From positions 1-5,676 of the forward strand of contig DONH01000149.1 in assembly GCA_003509235.1 (NCBI GenBank): a DNA stretch of 5,676 nucleotides, in the 5' to 3' direction. Below, in pieces: positions 1 to 4,264 of this stretch. Each line of letters opens with the position of its first letter. Positions within the stretch are counted from its first letter, which is position 1. Origin of the DNA: Planctomycetaceae bacterium (lineage in GTDB: Bacteria; Planctomycetota; Planctomycetia; Pirellulales; UBA1268). The position numbers were made by a program, and so were the translations under genes. The notes beneath the pieces are model-generated. The model had not been told where the DNA came from. It was given only the letters and a program-made list of their open reading frames with translations, and did not search any database.

Positions 1-1
1 G

Positions 2-125
2 TCAGACAGGGGTGGCGTTTTTTTGACAACAAAGTGTCTGAATAGATAATGCAAGCAACGTTTCCCGTTATAAAGTTTGTCTGACATGATTCATAAAAGA
101 CTTCACCGAATAGTTCGATCAGACA
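2..125. repeat. cluster of TGTCTGA / TCAGACA words (possible operator sites)
   Basis: The 7-mer TGTCTGA or its reverse complement TCAGACA occurs four times in 125 bases: 2-8 (inverted), 35-41, 78-84 and 119-125 (inverted). The first two form an inverted repeat around the -35 box, and the third covers the start codon region of the first gene. A fifth copy lies at 983-993 next to the nuclease start, as the perfect palindrome TTGTC-T-GACAA. A given 7-mer is expected less than once in a window of this size counting both strands. An operator for a small repressor is one reading; no regulator gene is in the window. Confidence 0.4.
23..50 (+). promoter_or_regulatory. sigma70-like promoter for the membrane protein gene
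   Basis: A perfect -35 box TTGACA lies at 23-28. After 16 bases comes GATAAT at 45-50, which differs from the TATAAT consensus only in its first base. Transcription would start near 57 and give a leader of about 30 bases before the gene at 86. A TGTCTGA word (35-41) sits inside the spacer and its inverted copy TCAGACA (2-8) lies just upstream of the -35 box, so the promoter could be controlled by a DNA-binding repressor. The boxes are seen directly; activity is inferred. Confidence 0.6.
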
Positions 126-475
126 GCATTGTTCGCACAGACCAACCAAAAGACAAGGCATTCAGTGCCGATGATTGGCTGGTAGGAGTTGTGCTGGCTG
201 CCTACTTGACTGGGACGGGGCTCCACGGTCTCTTGTTTCAAAGACTTTATATGACGGGGGGAAGGGGCGAGTGGATATCCCACCCGAGGTCTGGATATAC
301 GTGGACGGGTCAGGCCGCTGTTGTGTTGGGGATATTCTATATTGCCTTTGGGATAATGTGTTCTACAAAAGTTGTCCTTGCCGACAACTTGTCACGACGT
401 TGGCGGATCATTCACTTCATTACGAGTGTCGTGATTGCCATCTTCTTTTTTTCTATTGGGGGTCAACGACCATAA
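86..475 (+). CDS. hypothetical small membrane protein with three predicted helices
   Basis: I do not recognise this family. The 129-residue product starts with a basic, soluble stretch (about residues 1-28). Three hydrophobic segments follow, at about 30-51 (starting DWLVGVVLAAYL), 76-98 (starting GQAAVVLGIFYIAFG) and 105-124 (starting WRIIHFITSVVIAIFFF), so it should be an inner-membrane protein with very short loops, apart from a loop of about 25 residues between helices 1 and 2. I chose ATG at 86. An in-frame TTG at 77 would add three residues (MSD), and neither start has a good Shine-Dalgarno sequence; only AAAG at 72-75 lies upstream. A strong promoter at 23-50 drives it, and a TGTCTGA word covers the start region. 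It has no operon partner: the next gene is on the opposite strand. The ORF is open over its full length with a well-placed promoter, so it is probably real; the function is unknown. Confidence 0.6.
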   Translation: MIHKRLHRIVRSDSIVRTDQPKDKAFSADDWLVGVVLAAYLTGTGLHGLLFQRLYMTGGRGEWISHPRSGYTWTGQAAVVLGIFYIAFGIMCSTKVVLADNLSRRWRIIHFITSVVIAIFFFSIGGQRP

Positions 476-574
476 AGTTGCGTTCTCATGTGACCAGGTA
501 GTGGGCAACGTATTTTTACCGTTTCCCCTTCCGCCAATCTCACGGTGCTATCCGGTTCTTATCAGCCCGCAGGC

Positions 575-975
575 CTATTTTGTTTTCCTTCGTGCATCTT
601 CGGCGTTTTCTAGTTCTTCCGTTTTGTCATACCCGTGATACCACCACGCCATTCCCGTACGCACCATCATGGTATTAATGGCTTGGTCTTCAATGAATAT
701 ATACCCCAATGTCCTGCCATAGCGATCTTCGCCACTACTCTTGATGGTGGCAGTCTTTTTACACGCAAGAGCTAAAAGTGTTTACATGGCGTTGTTACCA
801 AATGGTTTGCCCAGTTCCGGCGTATCAATACCGAACAGACGCATCTCCAGCGTTTCATTTGCAGTGCGTAGCGTCAGCGTGTCGCCATCATGAACGCCAA
901 CCACATTGCCAACAATCACTGTGTCAGCGGCGAAGGGCGGGGATATGGTAGGCAGAAGAGGGCGACGGTTTTTAT
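575..975 (-). pseudogene. decayed secreted staphylococcal-nuclease-like (thermonuclease) gene
   Basis: The minus strand encodes nearly a full SNase-like (TNase) domain, the calcium-dependent secreted nuclease fold. The first part reads VVGVHDGDTLTL and RLFGIDTPELGKPFG, with the family's metal-binding Asp residues, the Arg of RLFGID and the Glu of DTPE. An in-frame TAA (782-784) follows. The same frame then continues to TAG at 575-577 with DRYGRTLGYIF, the second conserved Arg, and GMAWWYHGYD. About 70 residues of normal C-terminus therefore lie behind one stop. The N-terminus is also broken. Another frame, from ATA at 975-973, encodes IKTVALFCL; one missing base near 950 would join it to TISPPFAADT, giving a normal signal peptide cut after AFA/FA. 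The present frame instead stays open to an ATG at 1045 with no good ribosome binding site. A fragment product could be made from 1045-782, but it would lack half the active site. AAAGGAG lies at 1000-994. The family call is secure; the frameshift is inference. Confidence 0.8.
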
Positions 976-982
976 AGCTGTA

Positions 983-993
983 TTGTCTGACAA
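983..993. promoter_or_regulatory. perfect palindrome TTGTCTGACAA next to the nuclease start
   Basis: This 11-base palindrome (TTGTC, central T, GACAA) lies between the AAAGGAG on the minus strand (1000-994) and the presumed old start of the nuclease gene at about 975. The same word, TTGTCTGACA, occurs at 77-86 over the start of the first gene. A shared operator at two gene starts is a plausible but untested reading. Confidence 0.35.
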
Positions 994-1083
994 CTCCTTT
1001 TATTGAAATCTTGTCATTCCCAGTGTAAAAATCCTTTTCAATCATCTAGGCGGCTTTATATTCCACCCGACAGTGAGTTTTTT

Positions 1084-1197
1084 ATGACGACTGAAGATGT
1101 ACGACAATCTAGTTCAATGTCAGCAATTCAAGAGCTAATGATTCATCTTCATCGAGCATTAGAGCAAGAGAAAAAGGTCGCCTCTAAAGAGAGTTGA
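1084..1197 (+). CDS. doubtful very small ORF, 37 residues
   Basis: The ORF starts at ATG 1084 and encodes a 37-residue, hydrophilic, probably helical peptide (core AIQELMIHLHRALEQEKK). It has no signal peptide and no membrane segment. The frame is open further upstream to an ATG at 1003, but that part overlaps the start of the nuclease pseudogene and looks like a shadow. A weak GTGAG lies six bases before ATG 1084. I recognise no family. It sits alone between the divergent nuclease remnant and a gene-free region, and chance is a real possibility. Confidence 0.3.
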   Translation: MTTEDVRQSSSMSAIQELMIHLHRALEQEKKVASKES

Positions 1198-1360
1198 GTG
1201 TCCTTTGCTCAAGAAAACGTTGTCTTGATTCCCTAACCTCCCCTTCAGATAAGTGAGTTATTGCAGGCAAAGGGGTAAAGTAAGAACGTTGCTTTGGCAC
1301 TTAGCCTAATTACTGTTAGGTAGTTGACATTCTTCTGTGCTTTCACCCACTGCTAGCGTT

Positions 1361-1399
1361 ACTGGAACCAGTGCGCTGCGGGGGTGTTGGCGACCCCGC
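1361..1399. repeat. tandem pair of hairpins, ACTGG/CCAGT and GCGGGG/CCCCGC
   Basis: Two adjacent perfect inverted repeats are visible. ACTGGAACCAGT (1361-1372) has five-base arms and a two-base spacer. GCGGGG (1378-1383) pairs with CCCCGC (1394-1399) across a ten-base loop. Neither has a T-run after it on either strand, so they are not intrinsic terminators. They may belong to an RNA or be a protein-binding or recombination site; nothing distinguishes these. Confidence 0.4.
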
Positions 1400-1557
1400 T
1401 GATATTGCTTATAGCTCATGTTATTAATGGCTGCATAGCATTTTCTCCCATTCGCTTTCTGGCTGATTTTTCGCTCTGACCCTAATCTACTAGTGTGAAA
1501 TGCGGGTGCCGATACTTGGTGTATGTACAACTTTTACCTAGAGTCATATAGTTCAAT

Positions 1558-1692
1558 TGCGAGGGCGTTCGTCCCCAAGCTACCCCTCGCCACCGTTCGG
1601 GTGAGGGGCCGTCATTCCTCTCATCCAGAGAACACAGCCTTGTGTTGACACCCGATCTGGCCGTGGGGGTGAGATTGAGGCTGTGTTTTTTT
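1558..1692 (+). ncRNA. candidate structured small RNA ending in an intrinsic terminator
   Basis: On the plus strand two stable hairpins follow one another and end in seven T. Hairpin 1 pairs CCCCTCGCC (1583-1591) with GGTGAGGGG (1600-1608), nine pairs including one G-T. Hairpin 2 pairs AACACAGCC (1631-1639) with GGCTGTGTT (1679-1687), nine perfect pairs, and its large loop has an inner CACCC/GGGTG stem. GCCGTGG in that loop (1660-1666) is complementary to CCACGGC downstream (1706-1712). Two hairpins with loop complementarity to a downstream leader recall phage C4-type antisense RNAs, which control a downstream icd/ant-like operon. No such downstream gene is recognisable here, and I cannot check the covariance model. 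The left boundary is a guess; no clear promoter was found. Confidence 0.4.
1631..1692 (+). terminator. intrinsic terminator with a perfect nine-pair stem
   Basis: AACACAGCC at 1631-1639 and GGCTGTGTT at 1679-1687 are exact reverse complements, and T runs from 1686 to 1692. The 39-base loop is long for a simple terminator but holds its own CACCC/GGGTG stem, so the whole can fold compactly. Only the plus strand has the T-run. No protein gene lies just upstream, which suggests that it ends a non-coding transcript. Confidence 0.55.
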
Positions 1693-1999
1693 CGCTGTGC
1701 ATCCGCCACGGCTTAACCTAAATAGTGTTTTATGTTCTTTTAGGGAGCGTGGCTCCAAGGGTTGAGTCATCCTCCAAACTTGATTCCCCGAGGGGTTTGC
1801 TCTCTTTCTCTTCAGTTTCGCTCACGGCTACAACAAGTGCGTTTATGCGGCCATTTTCTTTTGTGCGTGTTCTGGCTGATCTCTGGTTAATACCCACCTA
1901 TTGGCAGAAAATGTCAGTTTTCTGTGTGCATATTTCGGACAGGCTCAGGAAGTCCTGAACGGGCCACTTTTGCCGTCATATCATTCTTACGCAACTTGG

Positions 2000-2039
2000 C
2001 CCGTAGCCAAATTTATGGTTCTCCTGCTGGCGGGTTTTT
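2000..2039 (+). terminator. terminator-like hairpin just before the 99-residue ORF
   Basis: CCCGTAGC (2000-2007) pairs with GCTGGCGGG (2026-2034), with one bulged G and one G-T pair, followed by TTTTT at 2035-2039. The right arm and tail belong to a 21-base sequence repeated exactly at 2490-2510. The T-run ends only 20 bases before the ATG at 2059, so a transcript coming from the left would end just before the gene, unless this hairpin acts as an attenuator for it. Confidence 0.5.
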
Positions 2040-2043
2040 CTAT
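2023..2043 (+). repeat. 21-bp exact direct repeat, copy 1
   Basis: The 21 bases beginning CCTGCTGGCGGG and ending TTTTTCTAT are identical to 2490-2510. They form the right arm and T-tail of a terminator-like hairpin in both places, and each copy lies shortly upstream of a small membrane-protein gene. The left arms differ (CCCGTAGC against CCCGTCAGCAG). Confidence 0.8.
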
Positions 2044-2058
2044 TAAGGAATTGCATAG

Positions 2059-2358
2059 ATGAAAACTCAGCAGAAAATATTAATTATCGCTGCTTCTTTT
2101 GGGTTTCTGATTTTCCTGATAGTAGCTTTCGCTACTCCCGCAACTCATGGTTCGAGTGACCGCACTGTAATTGTCCATAAAACGCCCGAGCCACAATCGC
2201 TTTTGATGTTAGCCCGTGTTGTGCGTTACTGCGAAAAGAACGATAAACCCATGCATCCGGATTTTGTCAGATGGGCGGCAGCATCAATGCCTACTGGTGA
2301 CAACCAGTTGGCACAAACTGGTGGCAGTAAGGCGGCTGGACTGTTTCAAAAAGAATAG
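2059..2358 (+). CDS. hypothetical small membrane-anchored or exported protein
   Basis: I do not recognise this 99-residue protein. Residues 1-6 (MKTQQK) are basic, and residues 7-25 are strongly hydrophobic (ILIIAASFGFLIFLIVAFA), ending TPATHG. This is an N-terminal anchor or a signal peptide. The remainder, about 70 residues, is soluble and would face the periplasm or outside; it has a single Cys in VVRYCEK and ends in a Gly/Ser-rich, weakly ordered tail. The start at 2059 is well supported by AAGGAA at 2045-2050 with an eight-base gap. The gene lies between two terminator-like hairpins (2000-2039 and 2392-2409) and so looks like a self-contained one-gene unit. Small anchored proteins of this type are common among phage and accessory genes. 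Its function cannot be named. Confidence 0.6.
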   Translation: MKTQQKILIIAASFGFLIFLIVAFATPATHGSSDRTVIVHKTPEPQSLLMLARVVRYCEKNDKPMHPDFVRWAAASMPTGDNQLAQTGGSKAAGLFQKE

Positions 2359-2388
2359 AGTAGTGGTCCGTCCATAGGTTTTATCCTT

Positions 2389-2409
2389 GCTCCTGCGGGC
2401 AGGCTTTTT
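2389..2409 (+). terminator. short GC hairpin with T-run after the 99-residue ORF
   Basis: CCTG (2392-2395) and CAGG (2400-2403) can pair around a CGGG loop, followed by TTTTT at 2405-2409. It lies about 30 bases after the stop codon of the gene ending at 2358. The stem is only four pairs, so it is weaker than the hairpin at 2465. Confidence 0.4.
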
Positions 2410-2464
2410 ATGCGCTAAGCAAAAATATTTTCACCCGTAGGAATTACTGCAGGCCACATCTGAG

Positions 2465-2506
2465 CCCGTCAGCAGCTTCCCCCCGATAGCCTGCTGGCGG
2501 GTTTTT
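2465..2506 (+). terminator. strong intrinsic terminator
   Basis: CCCGTCAGCAG (2465-2475) pairs with CTGCTGGCGGG (2491-2501) over eleven positions with one G-T pair and a 15-base loop. T-rich TTTTTC follows. It is the best protein-independent terminator in the left half, and it separates the 99-residue ORF from the small operon that starts at 2577. Confidence 0.75.
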
Positions 2507-2510
2507 CTAT
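2490..2510 (+). repeat. 21-bp exact direct repeat, copy 2
   Basis: Identical over 21 bases to 2023-2043. Here it is the right arm and tail of the strong terminator at 2465-2506, 66 bases before the ATG at 2577. Confidence 0.8.
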
Positions 2511-2576
2511 ACACACAGCCCGTTGCAGCAGTCTGATAAACTGCACTCCAGTCACACCAAACCACAGGAGGGAACT

Positions 2577-2780
2577 ATGTCCAAAGTAATGAGATCAATC
2601 GACGCAAAGAGTTTCATCATCGGTGTACTATCTGCCGTTATCGTTTTCATGGCGATGGGTGCCACTATGCAAGGACATACAGTCACCGTTGCACGACGCC
2701 ATTACGACGGGGAAGTAGCCATCGATGGACAACCGTTTGCTGTAGAAGACGGAAAGATTTATTTCTTTGCTTCAGAATGA
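2577..2780 (+). CDS. hypothetical small membrane protein, 67 residues
   Basis: I do not recognise a family. The protein has a short charged N-terminus (MSKVMRSIDAKS), one membrane helix at about residues 13-31 (FIIGVLSAVIVFMAMGA), then about 35 residues with beta-like alternation (HTVTVARRHYDGEVAIDG, then KIYFF). The start is set by a near-perfect AGGAGG at 2566-2571, five bases before ATG 2577. The frame is open to a start at 2523, but that stretch has no such site and no membrane character. The next gene begins 11 bases after its stop, so the two are almost surely co-translated from one transcript. The strong terminator at 2465-2506 implies that a separate promoter lies between 2507 and 2566; I see no clear one. 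Confidence 0.65.
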   Translation: MSKVMRSIDAKSFIIGVLSAVIVFMAMGATMQGHTVTVARRHYDGEVAIDGQPFAVEDGKIYFFASE

Positions 2781-2791
2781 CGGAGAAACCT

Positions 2792-2890
2792 ATGCAAAAC
2801 GATCCACCAGAAGACGAGCCTGACGATTTCGATGGCGTTCTTGACGATGCACCTACCACACCACCAAATAGGTACGCGGAGGAATTATGA
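2792..2890 (+). CDS. very small acidic, proline-rich protein, 32 residues
   Basis: This ORF is very short but has good translation signals: GGAG at 2782-2785 with a six-base gap to ATG 2792, only 11 bases after the stop of the preceding gene. The peptide (MQNDPPEDEPDDFDG, ending YAEEL) has 11 acidic residues of 32, six prolines and a single Arg, so it should be disordered and strongly negative. Its stop TGA overlaps the next ATG as ATGA (2887-2890), the classic sign of translational coupling. The function is unknown. Strongly acidic miniproteins in phage DNA can be DNA mimics or inhibitors, but nothing here shows that. Confidence 0.5.
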   Translation: MQNDPPEDEPDDFDGVLDDAPTTPPNRYAEEL

Positions 2891-2898
2891 AATTTTAA
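2878..2898 (+). other. orphan translation start stopped after three codons
   Basis: A strong ribosome binding site, GGAGG (2878-2882), is followed after four bases by ATG AAA TTT TAA (2887-2898). The ATG overlaps the stop of the 32-residue ORF, as expected in an operon, yet translation would end after MKF. The frame beyond the TAA is the frame of the ADP-ribosylglycohydrolase. In another frame, one extra T in the TTTT run (2893-2896) would give MKFLIAADFVRMSKSLYSKG and a stop near 2960. This is either a lost gene start, a leader mini-ORF, or a junction between unrelated DNAs. Confidence 0.45.
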
Positions 2899-2952
2899 TT
2901 GCTGCAGACTTTGTCCGAATGTCCAAAAGTTTGTACTCAAAAGGGGGAAAGC

Positions 2953-4032
2953 ATTATTAAAAAGAGTGAAGCCATAAAAGGCGCATTTTTTGGCGCTGTA
3001 GTCGCGGATGCACTTTGTTTGGGAAGTCATTACGAGTATGACGCCCAAAAGATTTACGAGGCCTATGGCAAAAAACCCATTGAGAAATTTATGTCACCCG
3101 GTGAAATGATGGGCGGTCAAACTCATGGCATTGGATGGGGTGAGAGAAACTATCATCCTGGTAAGAAAGCGGGCGGCACAACTGACTACGGCGATTACAA
3201 TATTTTGGTCTTAGAACATTTGGCTGAAATAGCTGATCCACCTAGACCGTTCAGTGTCGCCGCATTGATTCCACATTGGATGAACCGCCTTGAACAGAAT
3301 TGGGGTTCATGGATTTGTACCATGACGCAAGAGACCTATGGCCAAGTCAAACAAGGCGTTCCGACTGAAAATTTGGGCGGTATATCCAATGCCATGGCCA
3401 TTCGTCATGTCGCAGCCCATGGCTATTATGAATTGGAAGAGGAGCTTGTCGACGTCGCCAGAAAGTCGATGTTTACGCATAAAGACGCTCATGCCATTGG
3501 TGGCGGAGAATTTTTCGCCCGCGTGACGCACCGGGTGATCCATGGTATGAAACCAAGGAAAGCTATTGAAGAGGTTGCCGCGCATATGGGTGGCTTTTTC
3601 AAGGAAAAAGCATTGCAGGCAATCGCCAAGGTGGAAGAAGAAGCGGATCCAAATTCCGCACTTTTTAAAGAAGAGTTTAGCGACGATCTCGCACTCACAA
3701 GTATGGCCAGACTCTGGGATGTCGGCCGCTCGGAACCGATCAAGGTAGGAAAAGCGAGCCCAACAGAGGGAACTCTACCGGGTGCCATTTACTTTATTTT
3801 AAAATATGCCGAGCAAGAAGAGGGACTAAAAGGGGCGATGCAGGCCAATGCTATGGTAGGAGGCGACAATGCATCACGCGGTATCGCGATCGGCATGGTA
3901 CTTGGAGCCTATAAGGGGGTGGAGGCAATTCCGCTAGAGTGGAAAGAAACATTCGATCAATGGACGTATTGTGAAAATTTATTAGAAAAGCTCCCGTTGC
4001 TCAGGAAAGGAACAGACATCGATCAGAACTAA
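2953..4032 (+). CDS. ADP-ribosylglycohydrolase family protein (crystallin J1-like subgroup)
   Basis: Proteins of this family (DraG, ARH1/ARH3, jellyfish J1 crystallins) are all-helical, magnesium-dependent enzymes that remove ADP-ribose from proteins or small molecules; some members have lost catalysis. Counting 359 residues from 2953, the family N-terminus AIKGAFFGAVVADALCLG lies at 7-24. GGTTDYGDYN (74-83) stands where the family has its TDD metal site, and GGDNASRGIAIGMVLGAYKG (303-322) where it has the DxDT/S site. The protein should be cytoplasmic. The metal motifs are unusual: TDYGD instead of TDD, and Asn instead of the second C-terminal Asp, so activity and substrate are uncertain. 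The start is unclear. There is no in-frame ATG before the conserved region; the best site is ATT at 2953 behind AAGGGGGAAAGC. TTG at 2899 or 2911 is also open but lacks a Shine-Dalgarno sequence. The gene stands alone, converging on dapB, with its own terminator at 4079. Confidence 0.8.
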   Translation: MIKKSEAIKGAFFGAVVADALCLGSHYEYDAQKIYEAYGKKPIEKFMSPGEMMGGQTHGIGWGERNYHPGKKAGGTTDYGDYNILVLEHLAEIADPPRPFSVAALIPHWMNRLEQNWGSWICTMTQETYGQVKQGVPTENLGGISNAMAIRHVAAHGYYELEEELVDVARKSMFTHKDAHAIGGGEFFARVTHRVIHGMKPRKAIEEVAAHMGGFFKEKALQAIAKVEEEADPNSALFKEEFSDDLALTSMARLWDVGRSEPIKVGKASPTEGTLPGAIYFILKYAEQEEGLKGAMQANAMVGGDNASRGIAIGMVLGAYKGVEAIPLEWKETFDQWTYCENLLEKLPLLRKGTDIDQN

Positions 4033-4078
4033 GCCTTCTGCGTCCGCTTCAGCAATAAAAAGAGAAGCAACGAGTAAC

Positions 4079-4130
4079 CGCTGCCGCTGTTCTTCTGCTC
4101 AAGGGCGGTGGCGCTTCTTATTTTACTTTT
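4079..4130 (+). terminator. intrinsic terminator after the glycohydrolase gene
   Basis: CGCTGCCGC (4079-4087) pairs with GCGGTGGCG (4105-4113) over nine positions, two of them G-T. A T-rich stretch (CTTCTTATTTTACTTTT) follows. It lies about 47 bases after the glycohydrolase stop codon and separates it from the convergent dapB. The long loop and interrupted T-run make it moderately strong. Confidence 0.55.
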
Positions 4131-4264
4131 GGTCTTTTACCATTTTTATTCTGCCAATGTTTATTCCATTACTGATTTCTTTTTTCAAACCACCTCAAGC
4201 AACAAAGCAACAGAAGAAAAACGTTTTTTTCAAAAACATTCATCTTTTCTAGTGCGTATAGGTA

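Larger units (their letters stand above)
1198..2058. other. gene-free region of about 860 bases, rich in hairpins
   Basis: I find no convincing protein gene here. Three open frames cover parts of it (1306-1530 and 1482-1709 on the minus strand, 1725-1958 on the plus strand). They lack good ribosome binding sites, show no domains, and two run through strong RNA hairpins. Inverted repeats seen are CCTAA/TTAGG (1305-1320), ACTGG/CCAGT (1361-1372), GCGGGG/CCCCGC (1378-1399), a nine-pair stem (1583-1608), a terminator (1631-1692), GGAGC/GCTCC (about 1743-1755), TCAGG/CCTGA with loop AAGT (1945-1958), and a terminator-like stem at 2000-2039. The stretch is best read as a non-coding, possibly RNA-encoding part of accessory DNA. 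Confidence 0.55.

Noticed and set aside
435..638. Plus-strand open frame overlapping the first gene and the nuclease remnant
   Set aside because: It is antisense to the conserved nuclease C-terminus, has no ribosome binding site, and its composition is that of the opposite strand.
1300..1325. Integron attC site, because GTTAGGT fits the GTTRRRY core
   Set aside because: The partner core is only four to five bases away and lacks the RYYYAAC form; no long imperfect inverted repeat and no repeated copies after the other small genes.
1306..1709. Two overlapping minus-strand open frames of 74 and 75 residues as genes, perhaps icd-like
   Set aside because: No good ribosome binding sites, no recognisable domain, and both read through strong plus-strand RNA hairpins and a terminator. 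A faint likeness to Icd/Ash-type translated phage regions was not strong enough to claim.
1725..1958. Plus-strand open frame of 77 residues starting with GTG as a gene
   Set aside because: No Shine-Dalgarno sequence, no family, low-complexity Ser-rich start. It could be the product controlled by the putative RNA upstream, but nothing supports it.
4215..4231. Terminator for dapB on the minus strand (AAAAACGTTTTT palindrome)
   Set aside because: The stem is almost only A-T pairs with a weak following T-run; too poor to call, although a terminator is expected in this gap.
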